Part shown: in pieces, positions 10,867 through 20,751 of the stretch
Position numbering within the stretch: the stretch's first letter is position 1
How the letters are laid out: each line of letters opens with the position of its first letter
Notes under the pieces: generated by a model
Told to the model about the DNA's origin: nothing
The model's database searches: none
The model's input: the letters and a program-made list of their open reading frames with translations, nothing else
Source: Vairimorpha apis BRL 01
Lineage: Eukaryota > Microsporidia > Nosematidae
DNA length: 21,472 nucleotides
Assembly (NCBI GenBank): GCA_000447185.1
Contig: KE647121.1
Location: 8,025 to 29,496, forward strand
Direction of reading: 5' to 3'
Program-made: the position numbers and the translations under genes

Positions 10867-12788
10867 ATGGTCAACAAAAAATTTTTAGAATTTAAAAATC
10901 TTCAATATGATATAGTTAATAAGAACTTTTTTACATCTTCAAAATATTTTCGGATAATAAATAACTTAAATGGAAAATTTGTTTCCGGAAATTTGACTGT
11001 TGTCCTTGGACATAAAGGATGTGGCAAATCAGAATTTTTTAATTTATTAACAGGCTATATTAATAAAAAGGATAAAACGAACGGCATCGTTTTATATGAC
11101 AACAAAGAAAGAAATGTTAAAGAATGGATGAATATTGTTTCATATCTTCCACAAGATAATATATGTTTTTTAAGATTAACTTTACTTGAAACTCTTAATT
11201 ATTATTCTGAATTTTACAATATTAATTTAAAAGAAAGAAGTATTTTTTTAGATAAAATTTTAAAAGATTGTCATATATTTTATAAAAAAGATATGTCAAT
11301 TGATTCTCTTTCTTTTAGTGAAAGAAAAAGGGCAATGTTATGTATTGCTATGTTAAGCAAACCAGAAATTTTATTTTTAGATAAATTTTTAACTGGTTTA
11401 GATTCTTATAATGCTTTACTTACAATTGATTCACTTAAAAGATATGCAAAAGATTTAAATGCTATAGTTTTATTATCTGCAAACCAACTCGAAGAAGGAT
11501 ATTTTTATTTATTTGATGATTTACTATATCTAACTTGGAAAGGAATATTCTATCAAGGTAATATTTTTAAACTTAAAAAATGGTTTTTTGATAATAAAAT
11601 AAAAAAACCCGATGAAATTTCACTTGTAGAATTTATGTATAAAATAACTTCAAAAGATAATGTTATTGATGAAGCAAAAAATTCATGCAATAATGTAAAA
11701 GAGAATTTAAATACTAACAAAACTTATATTATACATGAAAAAACTAAACAATGTAATAATAGTTTTGCAGTAGCTTCTTGGAAGATTAATTTTAAACACA
11801 TAAAAATACTTTTATATCGAAATTTTATACTTTATTATCGTTCTGGTTTATTTTGGTTTGCAATATTTTTTAGAATGATATTTTTAAATTTGTATTTTTT
11901 TTGTTCACAATAAATGAATCAAATATATTTATGAAAAAGTCAAAAAATAATAAAGATATATTATTAACACAATTTTTAAAAAATTCAAATGATTATGAAA
12001 TAAATGCAAATTATTTATGTTCATATTTTATTTTTACAAAATTGTTTTTGATAGTTATTATATATTTTGTCACACTTGATGATTTTTATATTTTTGATGA
12101 AAAAATTTATAATTATGAAATAAAAACTTCAAAGTACTCACCAATTTCATATGCTGTATTTAAATTGATAAATTGTTTTTTAAAAAACACAATATTTATT
12201 TTATTATATGTGATGATCGTTTCTTTTTATTTAATACAGTATAATTTACAGTGGAAATTTTATTTTTATTTGTTTACTTTTTCATTAATTTATTCAATTT
12301 TTTATAATATTTTCATATTATTCTTAAGAGTACTTCCGTTAAATAATATGATAATGTCTGTTTTATTTTTATTATTTTGTTCTTATAATGAAATGAATTT
12401 TTTTTAAAAATTTATTTTTACGTTTTCCGATTTTGCGTTTTGTAAAAATTGTATATTTATTGTTTCCACATTATAATTTAAATAGTTTTTATTTTTTGAT
12501 ATGTATTCAATGATAAAAAATAATAAAATTTTATTTAAAAGATCACATAAAGATAGTTTTGTAAAGACATTTTTTAATATACTCGAAAGTATTGATTCAT
12601 TTCGATATGCAAATTTGTCTTTTGATAAAAAAAATTGTATAAAATTGTTTTTTTTCAAAGATATTTGGATTGAAAAAACTACATATATTATATATTTGAT
12701 TTTTTCAATTTTAATATATATTATATTATTTATTATATTTTGGATTTTAAGAAAAACACCTTATATAAGATTAAAATTAAAAAATTAA
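10867..12788 (+). pseudogene. ABCG/White-type half ABC transporter, frameshifted and catalytically degenerate
   Basis: The layout is that of an ABCG half transporter: N-terminal ATPase domain, then six membrane segments, about 640 residues in all. Numbering from the ATG at 10834: Walker A GHKGCGKS (59-66), Q-loop YLPQD (Q107), signature LSFSERKR (159-166) where LSGGE-KR is usual, Walker B ILFLDK (179-184) with Lys for the catalytic Glu, GLDS (188-191), and SANQL with Asn217 where the switch His is expected. The first membrane segment is at about 336-355. The frame then changes at the T8 run 11895-11902, at T8 12398-12405, and in the T-rich stretch 12486-12497. Between them the rejoined reading has no stop and recovers the last segments, including DSFRYANLSF (family SPFRYA-EAL) and a final hydrophobic helix. 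The ATG at 10867 is preferred over 10834 because CCC precedes it and homology begins after it. Substrate unknown; the degenerate sites suggest poor or no ATPase activity. Homopolymer sequencing errors could mimic the breaks. Confidence 0.8.
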
Positions 12789-14892
12789 TGTCTATTTTCT
12801 TATTTTTTTTATATAATTCATTTAATTTAAGATTAAAATATATATAATATATTATTAAGATCAAACTAATATCATAATAAAATTTAATTTTTCAAAAATT
12901 TATTGTATATTTTTTCTAAATTATATTTATTATAATTTTTTTTTCAATTACAAAATTTAAAAATTTCTTATATATTTTAAAATATAAAATAACTTAATAG
13001 AATTTTATTAAAGAAACATATACAAAAAGTTTTATTTATAATCAATATAATTAACAAATTTTATTTATGAGCATTTGTTAAGATCATAAACAATTTTTTT
13101 TTAAAAATAAAACAATTAGAAAAAATATTGAAATTTTAAAAATTAATTTTTATTCTTTTTATAAATTTTATATACAAATAACTTTAAAATAGGTTTAGTT
13201 AAAAAATTATACTAGTTATAAATAAAACAAAATACTTTGTTATAAAGAAAAATAAATTGAATGATTATAATAAAATGATATATATTTCTGTAAAAAAGAT
13301 ATAATATAAATGTTTTATTATGTTTAAATAATTGAGTAATTTAATAAATATATTTATCAATGATATTACAATATTATTGAATAGCTATATATAAATTTAA
13401 AAGTAAATTAATTAATAAATGGAAAACATATAATTTATTCAAAATCAAATTTTTTATTAGATAAAATTTGATTATGTGCTTCAAATTTAACAAGTATAAA
13501 AAAAATTATGATGAAAAAAATATTACTTTACTTTAATTTAAATAAAAGAACAATACGTATATTAAAAACAAAATTTATCGTTGTTTTTTTATGCATATCA
13601 AGATGTCAATAAATATAAAATTTATTGTAAGCAAATAAGTTGTATTTGTACAATTGAGAAAACTTTATTTAATTATTTTTTTAATTTATTTGCGTACATC
13701 AAGTTGTTTATATAAAAAATACTATTAATTAAAGTTTTATTTTATATTTTTTTAAAATTAAATTTTATCGTGATTAGTAAGTTAATCATAGTCAAAATAC
13801 AAGGTTTAAAAAAAAAGATTTATTTAAAACGTAAATTTATAAAAAATACAATTGAAAGATTGTCAAATTTGTTTATTTAAAATTTTCTATTCATTTATAT
13901 ATTTAGAATTTTGCATTTTTATAAAAAATAAATTAAAGTTATTAATTTATAATAATAAAAAGTTGTTACATTTTATTTTAAAAATTAGTCATTTATTTAC
14001 TTATTTAAAATATGCCATTAAATTATTTTTATAGATTAAAAATTATATTTGTAAGTAATATAAATAAAAATATTCATAATATATCAAAATTACCTTATTA
14101 ATTAATAAAAATATTAAAACAAAATAATAATAATTAATTAAAACATACATAAATATCAATATTTATTACTTTATCTAATAATTATATTATTATATTTAAA
14201 AAATCAATTTTAATATTTAATTTATTGTATATAATTTTTTAAAAAGTATTTTTATGTAAAAATTTATATTATTTAGTAAAATTCAACAACATTTACTTCT
14301 CAAAAGCATTAATTATGATATTTTAAAATGTATATTTTTCAATATTCATAAAAAATTATAGGTTATTTTTCTAATTTGTAATAAATAATTAATTATTATA
14401 TAAATAACAATAATTTAATTTTATACAAAAATAAGATGTTTATATAAAATTTTATAATTACTATTAAAATGAATTTTTATGGAAATTAAATTTGAAGACA
14501 CTAAAAATATTAAAAGATTAAATTTTTTATGCATAAAAAAATTATTAATATAAAACAGTAAATATTTATTATGATATAATAACATTATGATATTTTGCAT
14601 CAATTTAATCAATATAGAAATGTACATTTTTGATAACACTTTAGTTTTCAATTTAAATTAGAAATCTATTCTTTTACCAATAAAACTGCCATACTTCTAT
14701 GAATATATGATTATATTCGTTAATAGCATAATTTTTAGTCCTAATTTAACTTAAGTTTTATATACAAAATAATATAGTTTTTTTTAATTTTATTGAATTT
14801 CTTTGTTTTACAAACAGTTATAAATTTGTTTATAAAAATTACACTATAAATCTTTAAAAATCGAATTAACTGTTTTTTTATCATAATTATTT
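12789..14892. other. Gene-free A/T-rich intergenic DNA
   Basis: A 60-codon frame (13852-14034, +) and a 76-codon frame (14421-14651, -) occur, but both are made of Ile, Leu, Phe, Lys, Tyr and Asn and are about as long as chance predicts here. 14680-14760 is a little richer in G and C and could be the eroded upstream part of the next retroelement relic. Confidence 0.5.
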
Positions 14893-15425
14893 ATATACAA
14901 AAATATTCTTCATCAACGAAAACATATAAATACTGTCAACTATCTTGCAACTAAATATGATCGTATGCTGGTATATGATTATATAAGAAGTAATATTGAA
15001 GTTTAAGATGCATTAACTTTATATTATGCATCAAGTATGTTTTTAAAAAGACTCATAAAATAAGGAGCCTTTCGATACAAAAGACTATGAAAAATGATAA
15101 GCAGAAATTTGAATGAATACTATAATAAATTCTGATATTAAAGTCGTCCATAACAAACCTGATTTCTTGTTTTGGATAAAAAGAAAAAGAAGATTTTTAT
15201 AACGAAATTGCCATAATCAACAAGGATCGACCTTCATTATTAAGAATTAGGAAATGAGAAATATGATCATTTAGTCAATGAAATTGTCATTAACTAATGA
15301 TATAAGATGGTATAGTAATCAAACTTAAAAAGAAGTACATTTGAAAACCAGAAATTTAGATAATACTAGAAGCTTTTATACAATTGTTAATATTTAAAAA
15401 GACATCAAGGTTTATTTCTTTAGAA
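14893..15425 (+). pseudogene. Decayed R2-like non-LTR retroelement tail, copy 3
   Basis: This is the best preserved of three relics of the same element. NYLATKYDRMLVYDY at 14938-14982 follows the family pattern HLATRCDRML-YDY, with the zinc-binding Cys changed to Tyr. NSDIKVVHNKPDF at 15128-15166 and, after a frame change, VLDKKKKKIFI at 15169-15201 give the PD and following residues of the restriction-like endonuclease. EKYDHLVNEI at about 15256-15285 fits its EK-KYD-LANE motif, and EAFIQ to ISLE at 15369-15425 fits EAYIQ-IVLKKT-ES-SFD. Stops fall where the family has Gln or a basic residue (TAA at 15004 before DAL, TAA at 15061 before GAF, TGA at 15088 before KM). The same frame continues to about 15672 with only TAA and TGA interruptions, perhaps the remaining C-terminus. 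No reverse transcriptase domain is seen upstream, so the copy is probably 5'-truncated. Confidence 0.8.
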
Positions 15426-16175
15426 TGAATACAAAGATAAGATCATGAAAAAACTATAAAATATGAGGTAGTAAACAGAATAAATTCATTTTAATTCCTA
15501 AACTGCTAAGAATTATAATTTGTTTGCAAATAAAACAATAAGCACAACAATAGGGTTCAGTACCTTTAAAAATTAAAGGTTAGAGGAGAATATAAACAAC
15601 AATGAACAAAACTTGGAGAATTTATGATCTGAAAATCTAAATCAATCGCAATATATATCTCATTAAACTATTTTAAATTAAAAATATAAGCAAATTATTA
15701 GTTAAACTAAAGGATACATTTTTAATAAAATTATGTATCTTAGAATCAAATATCATCTATAAAGATAAAAAAAGTTAAATTTGAAATTATATATATAAAC
15801 AAATGGATAATAAATTAAAATATGGAAATAAAGATTTTATAACTGAACAAAAATATAATACTTTTTTTTAAAAAAATTAATTAATATTAAATTTAGATAC
15901 AATATTTCTTTAAGAATAAGTATAAAAAATGTTTGAAAATAGTTAAACACTCAAATTCAACAATATTAAATAATTAAAATATTTAGTGTTTAATATTAAA
16001 AAAATATATGTAATTTATATCTTAAATTAAATTTTGACCATTAAAAAGTTTATAAATAATAAAAAAACATAAATTTGTCAAAGTGAAAAAATACAAAATT
16101 GTATTGAAAATATAACTTTTACAAAATTTTTAAGCGAACTAATTACAAAAAAAATTTTTTTTTAAAGTTTTTTTA
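15426..16175. other. Probable 3' part of the relic, then gene-free DNA
   Basis: To about 15690 the sequence is visibly less A/T-rich and looks like the end of the retroelement copy. After that it returns to plain A/T-rich intergenic DNA up to the stop of the minus-strand gene at 16176. Confidence 0.45.
15562..15580. other. Perfect 8-bp hairpin
   Basis: ACCTTTAA, a three-base AAA loop, then TTAAAGGT. It lies in the 3' part of retroelement copy 3 and could be a leftover of a structured 3' end recognised by the element's reverse transcriptase; that is a guess. Confidence 0.4.
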
Positions 16176-16916
16176 TTAAAACAAATTTTTTACCTTACAT
16201 GACACCGTCACAACACTATCAATTCTATTATTGTATTCAATAGTTATGTTTTCTTCCATTGGTTTAACAACAAATTTATTTATGATTTCTTTTTCAAAAT
16301 AGTCTATAATTTTAGAATATTCGATATTAAAACTACTGATCATTTCTTTCTTGATACAGTTTAATATTAATTCTTGTTTACCTTTTATATCAATAATGTT
16401 ATTGATGTTAGTGTTTTTATTTATTTCTTTATTTTTTTCTACTTCATTTCCATTAAGACAAATAAAATCGCTTTTAATATCAAATATGACATTTTTTATA
16501 TCATCATTATCTTTAACATTATCCATAATAACATTTGGAGAATTATCTGACACGCTTTCTATAGTATTTGTTTGTTGCTCATGTATTATTTCGTTGTTTT
16601 CAACATTATCCATTATAACATTTGGAGAATTATCTGACACGCTTTCTATAGTATTTGTTTGATGCTCATGTATTATTTCGTTGTTTTCAACACTATCTAT
16701 TATAACATTTGGAGAATTATCTGACACGCTTTCTATAGTATTTGTTTGTTGCTCATGTATTATTTGAGATTTTTTATAAGTAGTATTAGAATTTTTTTCT
16801 AGATCTTTATAGAAACTTAAAAGACTATTAAAATTATATGTTCTTTTAAAGGATTCATTTTCATCATTGTTATAATTTTGTTTTGAACTAACATCAGAGT
16901 ATAATTTCAAATTCAT
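16176..16916 (-). CDS. Tandem-repeat protein of unknown function
   Basis: I do not recognise this 246-residue protein. It has no signal peptide or membrane segment. Residues 52-138 are three tandem copies of a 29-residue unit that begins IIHEQQTNTIESVSDNSPNV and ends in an acidic, Asn-rich stretch. Residues about 160-246 look like a small folded domain: helical KGKQELILNCIKKEMISS and YSKIIDYFEKEIINKF, then probable beta segments (NITIEYNN, DSVVTVSCKV). The ATG at 16916 is chosen because CCC abuts it, as in the two membrane-anchored paralogues, and because the frame upstream is not needed. The last codons run into a poly-T/A tract. The repeats are nearly identical in DNA and so are young. It could be an adhesion, structural or regulatory protein; nothing in the sequence decides. 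Confidence 0.85.
   Translation of the reverse strand: MNLKLYSDVSSKQNYNNDENESFKRTYNFNSLLSFYKDLEKNSNTTYKKSQIIHEQQTNTIESVSDNSPNVIIDSVENNEIIHEHQTNTIESVSDNSPNVIMDNVENNEIIHEQQTNTIESVSDNSPNVIMDNVKDNDDIKNVIFDIKSDFICLNGNEVEKNKEINKNTNINNIIDIKGKQELILNCIKKEMISSFNIEYSKIIDYFEKEIINKFVVKPMEENITIEYNNRIDSVVTVSCKVKNLF
16503..16763 (-). repeat. Three 87-bp in-frame tandem repeats
   Basis: The units are 16677-16763, 16590-16676 and 16503-16589. The first two differ at only about three bases; the third diverges in its last third, where it runs into unique sequence. The unit is a multiple of three, so copy-number change keeps the frame. Confidence 0.9.
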
Positions 16917-16919
16917 GGG
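16917..16919 (-). promoter_or_regulatory. CCC start-site motif touching the ATG
   Basis: On the minus strand AAACCC lies directly before the ATG at 16916, as at 2513-2516 and 20749-20751. Confidence 0.6.
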
Positions 16920-18976
16920 TTTATTGAATAGAAATGCTTATATAGTTTATTATTTATAATGTATACCAAAAATGGAAGTTATATTGATGTTACATTTTTT
17001 TTTGTGTATTAAGAATTTTTTCTATTTATATTATAATTTTATCATATTATTAGTTATATAATTTAATTTTATCACAATTAATTTATTTTCACGAAATTCC
17101 AAAAAAATTATAAAAGTGTAAAATGAGTTATAAATATGTTTTACAATTTTTATTTACCTAAAATTAGTGATTTTTTTGACATGTTTGTTTACATGATTTT
17201 TGATTAATTTTTGTTTAAGACATATATTAAAATATATATAATTTTTTGAATAGTTAACACTGTTAAAAAAATTTAATGAATTAATTCACTACATATTAGT
17301 TTTAATTTAACAAATTAAAAACTTTTATACGAATTAAAAAAAATATAATTGTTTGAAAGCAACTAAATTAAATTAACAAATAATTACTTTATATACAAAA
17401 ACAATTAAAATTTACATTATTTGATAATAAATTACATATCCTGAACATTAAGTATATATAAACATTAAAAATAGAAATATATTATATAAATTTTTTTTAT
17501 TATTAATATTTAAAAGTTATTTTTTTTTAAAAAAATAATTTTTACTCTAAAATATAATTTTTATAATACAATATTTTTAAAGAAAAAAAATTAATAACAA
17601 ATTGTTAGGGTTTTTTGAAGTTTTTATTTTTTCTTTTAAAATGTTATAAAAAATGAAAACTTTTATAATATGTTTCATAAGAAAATCTTTAATACTATAA
17701 ATTTAACATATAATTGTGTGTTTGTCTATGTTAATGTTAATTTTACTTTTGTGAAGCTCGTTATTATTTTCATCAACCTTATATAATTATGTATTATGTT
17801 AATGCATAAACTCAAAGTGATTATGAGTAATTCATAATAAATTTCAATTTCAATATTTATAATTTCAGAATATTTCTTTAATATTCAAATTTAAAAATTT
17901 TTAATTCTGTTCTCAAAACAAAGCATAAGAATATTAATATGTTATTAATTTGTATTTAAATTTTTAGTTAGTAGATTAAATTATACCAAATAAAAAATGT
18001 TTTTTTAAATATGACTTATTAATGTTGTAATAAAAACAAAACCAAATATTTATTATCTCAAAAATTTGGCGTGTCTCTTAATTTAATCATATGTTAAACA
18101 TTATGCATATTGAATAGTTATATGATTTAAATATTTGTTTTTATTTTTTAATACAAATATTTTACATCTTTTTTAAAAAAACATTTTTATCACATAAGTT
18201 AAAAATGGTAAATTTCTTATATAAATAGAATTTTATCCTTAATCATTATAATGGGTTTATTACAGATGTAAAATAATATTTTATACATAAAATAAAACTT
18301 AATATTTATTTTTTACATTAAAACATAGGATAATTTTTCAATTAATATATTGGTTTTTGTAATGATTCCATGAAAAAATCTTTATGATCTTTTATCAAAA
18401 ACTTAATTTTAACGATATATGTTTTTAGAATGTTTTTATTTAAGTATATTTTTAGGTTCGATTTTTATAGTCATTCAATAGAAAAAAATAGTTAGAAATT
18501 TAGCTTTAATACTATTAATTTTATTTTTTTAAGGATATTATCTTTTAGTTTGTGTATAATTAATTATAGTTATTTATCTATAAAAAATATATAAAAATGT
18601 AACAAAATCAAACAACAGTAAAGTTAAAACAAATATGTATTTTTTGCAAAAACATTATTTTAAATTAAAAAATTAATTTTAGATAAATTATTAAAAAATT
18701 TAAATAATGTTTTTATATATAAAAAGTTATAAAATGCTTTGCAACGTTAATTTTCAAAATAATTTTGAACATATGTAAAATCTGCATAATTTTTATATGT
18801 AAAATATGATATAAATAAAATAACATTGTAAATTTAATTATCTAGATGAAAAATATACTAAAAATAACTTTTTATTTTTAAAAACTATAAATATATATAT
18901 AAATCAAAAATAATTTATTTTAAAGTTATAAATTGGTAATTAACTGATTATTTTCTTTTAGAGAAGGTTTTTCATA
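16920..18976. other. Gene-free A/T-rich intergenic DNA
   Basis: A 52-codon open stretch on the minus strand around 17730-17890 (it contains EIEIYYELLIITLSLC) has no ATG near its start and is within chance length. No other structure was found. Confidence 0.45.
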
Positions 18977-20748
18977 TTACAACATATCTTTAACTTTAGA
19001 TTCATCTTCACTTGGAATAGAAAAACTTGATTCACTTCCTGTCGATTCAATACCATCAGATAGTTTACGTGTAATATCTCTTTTTTACTTTCTTGATTAA
19101 AATTTATTTCTTGACATTGATTATTTTTTTCAGTAGCATGATTATCATTTTCAAATTTTATTACATCCGTTTGTTCAAGAATATTAGACTCTTGATCATT
19201 CTTCTTTGATGGAATAAAATTTAGCGCTTGATCTTTTTCATCATTTATAACTTCTTGTTGAACTGTTTTTATTTTTATATTTTCATTTTCTTTAACACAA
19301 TTTACATCTTGATCATTAATTTCTTCCATCTCTTTTTTGTTTACACCATCAACTACATGTGTTTCATTATTTTCAATAAAACTGACTATCTCCTTATCTT
19401 TAATTTTTCTAAATTTTTTTGATGTATATCTTCAAAATTTTTACTATTATCATTTTTCTCGACATAATTTATTTCTTGATCTTTTATATTTTTTAGATCT
19501 TGTTGTTGCTCAAAATTTAGAGCCTGATTTTCGTATTTATTAAGAAATTTTTGATGTAAAACATTATATACTTGTGTTTTGTTATTTTGTTGAATCACAC
19601 ATATTTCTTTATTTTCATTTTTTAACTCTTCTTGTTTTACATCATTAAGTGTATATTCTTTTTGTAATTTAATTCTTTTTGTTTTTCAACTTTAACATTT
19701 TCAACTTCGTCGTTCTTTTTAATAATATTAGATTCATTATTTTCAATATTTAAATCTTTTTTTTGAACAATATTGTCTTTTCGAATTAGGGTAAAATTTT
19801 CTTTTTCCTTCGAATTAATTAAACTTATGTTATCATCCATTAAATCTTCAACAACTAAAAAAGGATTTCCCTCACGTTCAATGTATCCAGGAATTAATTT
19901 AGATAATTCATCATTAATTGATTCACAATAAAATTGTCTATTTAAAAATTTAACAAAAATGGTTTCTAAAATAGAACTTGAATTTTTTTCTTTCTTATTT
20001 ACTTCTTCTAAAAATTCATTGTCTTTATCTGCATTTAAACTTAGAATACGTTCAATAAATAACTCTGATATTTCCTTATTTTCTAAATCAACATATTCTT
20101 TTTTTGTAATTTTATTTTCTTTTAAATAGATATCGTAATTTTGTACAGATTCAACATCTTCATTATAAACATTTTTATTTTCATATTTTTTTTAATGTCA
20201 TAAATAAATTCTCCATCCTTTACATTATCAACAAAACCTAAATTATCATTGCTATTTTCATTATCTTGCTCATATTCAGAAACTTTTAAAGTATTATCTT
20301 TATTTTTTTCTTCCCCATTAATTTTATCTTTTTCATCAATAAAATAATGCAATATTTTAAGAATGTTATCTTTATCATTCTCCAAAGTCAATCTATTTTT
20401 TAAATAAATTACAAAATTTTTAAAACCATCTAAATCTTTAATTTTAAGTTCATTTAAATACTCATATAAGCCTTTAGATTTATCACCTGTTAATGATTTT
20501 AAAATGAACATAATAGAGTAACATTGTAATTCAACATAAGATTTATCTGTTTCAACTTTATGTTCAATATAATAATTTGTACTTTTTTCAACAAAATCAT
20601 TTAATAAATTTATTTCTAAATTTTTTGTTTTAAAATTATTAAAAGGCCATATTTTATAAGTAAATAACAAATAAAATCCTAAGCTTCCAGTTAAAAATGT
20701 TGATATTATTGTTAGTAATAAATTTTTATATGTAATATTGTTAATCAT
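18977..20748 (-). pseudogene. Inverted, frameshifted paralogue of the 2517-3887 membrane protein
   Basis: The N-terminal piece (20748 to about 20190) is clearly homologous to the intact protein: one membrane segment, the same YKIWPFNN after it, LTGDKS, DGFKNFVIYLK and YFIDEK. The frame then changes at an A8 run near 20192-20199 and continues through a block almost identical to the paralogue (19852-20050). It changes again near 19660, near 19400-19425 and near 19083-19088 (an A6 run), and ends with STGSESSFSIPSEDE and a stop at 18977-18979, matching the intact protein's Ser-rich tail. The rejoined reading contains no nonsense codon. The middle is longer than in the intact gene and repeats short motifs (NQALNF, DQALNF, DQEIN, CQEINF), rich in Gln, Asn, Asp, Glu and Lys. 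CCC abuts the ATG. It is either a recent pseudogene, an intact gene obscured by homopolymer errors, or a gene read through slippage. Confidence 0.85.
19852..20050 (-). repeat. 199-bp block shared with the intact paralogue
   Basis: This is the inverted partner of 3219-3417, with four mismatches counted. It lies between the first and second frameshifts of the broken gene. Confidence 0.8.
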
Positions 20749-20751
20749 GGG
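20749..20751 (-). promoter_or_regulatory. CCC start-site motif touching the ATG
   Basis: On the minus strand TTGTAACCC directly precedes the ATG at 20748. The element is retained although the coding frame downstream is broken. Confidence 0.6.

Noticed and set aside
12405..12494. In-frame stops at 12405, 12483 and 12492 taken as nonsense mutations
   Set aside because: A one-base change in the T8 run at 12398-12405 gives an open reading (for example LRFPILRFVKIVYLLFPHY), so frame changes explain this stretch better than three nonsense mutations.
12404..12658. 84-codon minus-strand frame inside the transporter
   Set aside because: It overlaps the C-terminal membrane part of the transporter, whose plus-strand reading matches the family (DSFRYANLSF, final helix).
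13852..14034. 60-codon frame on the plus strand
   Set aside because: At this base composition about one codon in ten is a stop, so several frames of this length are expected by chance. The residues are just the A/T-codon set.
14421..14651. 76-codon frame on the minus strand
   Set aside because: About one such frame is expected by chance in the window. It has no CCC motif and no recognisable motif.
14938..15672. Alternative genetic code with TAA read as Gln
   Set aside because: The idea is tempting in retroelement copy 3, but the intact genes end cleanly at TAA without continuing homology, and the same relic also carries several frame changes.
16351..16662. 103-codon plus-strand frame across the tandem repeats
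   Set aside because: It is the complement of the repeat-containing minus-strand gene, kept open because the 87-bp unit is in phase. The minus frame is longer and has the CCC-ATG start.
17730..17890. 52-codon open stretch on the minus strand
   Set aside because: It has no ATG near its start and is of chance length; similarity to the membrane protein family could not be supported.
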